A DNA stretch of 64,000 nt from Bog-257 sp963805985 (lineage in GTDB: Bacteria; Acidobacteriota; Terriglobia; Terriglobales; Acidobacteriaceae): positions 62,001-126,000 of the forward strand of contig CAWDWG010000008.1 of the NCBI GenBank assembly GCA_963805985.1. Direction: 5' to 3'. Made by a program: the position numbers and the translations under genes. The notes beneath the pieces are model-generated. The model ran no database searches, was not told the DNA's origin, and saw only the letters and a program-made list of their open reading frames with translations. Below are positions 62,807-64,000 of this stretch, piece by piece (the stretch's first letter is position 1; every line of letters begins with the position of its first letter).

Positions 62807-62844
62807 CCCAGGTTAGCCCAAAAGAAGGGCGAACCTGGGGCACC
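62807..62844. repeat. Palindromic repeat, copy 4
   Basis: Same palindrome as at 54654-54691 and 61321-61357, near the end of GloVer gene 3. Confidence 0.85.
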
Positions 62845-62850
62845 AAGCCC

Positions 62851-62880
62851 AAAAGAAGAACGGGACGCTTTCGCGTCCCG
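62851..62880 (-). terminator. Rho-independent terminator of rpoD
   Basis: CGGGACGC (62861-62868) pairs with GCGTCCCG (62873-62880). On the minus strand the stem is followed by TTCTTCTTTT. It lies 43 bp after the rpoD stop. Confidence 0.85.
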
Positions 62881-62922
62881 CCTTGAAATACAGACAACTG
62901 ACAACCGGCAACCGACAACTGT

Positions 62923-64000
<1,078 letters not shown>

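Overview
The window is about 60% GC, gene-dense bacterial chromosome, most likely from an acidobacterium (Terriglobia/Koribacter-like). This is inferred from gene content: several large secreted proteins of types common in that phylum (FecR plus Trp/Gly-rich DUF6600-like protein, three GloVer-repeat proteins, an Ig-like putative lipoprotein), a remnant of a MacB/ADOP-type permease, small conserved acidobacterial-looking hypotheticals, and intergenic regions packed with short perfect palindromes. I saw no rRNA, tRNA or CRISPR array.

Layout. 1-3740: end of trpC, then trpF, trpB, trpA and an AroQ chorismate mutase on the + strand, with a block of palindromes between trpB and trpA. 3741-9180: repeats, ribA, a secreted FecR/DUF6600 protein and small secreted proteins. 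9508-11513: an IS1595-type element of about 2.0 kb with long terminal inverted repeats, a DDE transposase, an antisense small ORF and an unknown passenger gene. 11690-12740: tandem repeats and a frameshifted cysteine dioxygenase. 13-18 kb: M48 protease, F420/flavin-type reductase, zinc-ribbon membrane proteins, CPBP protease, DUF2752. 18-20 kb: a DHH phosphoesterase broken by two frameshifts and a TumE-like toxin/HTH antitoxin pair. 20-28 kb: a possible permuted papain-like protein, a candidate structured RNA, glycerate kinase, a 25-unit heptamer repeat, hydrolase, M28 peptidase, glutaredoxin, purB. 28-37 kb: MarR-ClC operon, Ig-like lipoprotein, methylmalonyl-CoA mutase large subunit, glgC. 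37-45 kb: membrane protein pair, HtpX, a MITE-like element, then a minus-strand run of DUF2236, B12-type radical SAM and CHAD-HD genes. 45.6-47.7 kb: a large radical SAM protein resembling Tes/Msms membrane-spanning-lipid synthases. 48-54 kb: ubiX, larB, LssY-domain protein, lhgO, PP2C phosphatase. 54.6-62.7 kb: three GloVer proteins, two with the same promoter/operator architecture, around an SPFH protein and small secreted proteins. The end is the C-terminal part of rpoD.

Cross-cutting signals. (1) At least six genes have a -10-like hexamer ending exactly 6 nt before the start codon, so leaderless translation looks common. (2) Four conserved genes (DUF4019 lipoprotein, cysteine dioxygenase, DHH phosphoesterase, RidA) each need removal of one or two single bases to read through, suggesting pseudogenes or systematic insertion errors in the assembly. 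(3) Heptamer tandem tracts and arrays of palindromes fill most gaps between genes.
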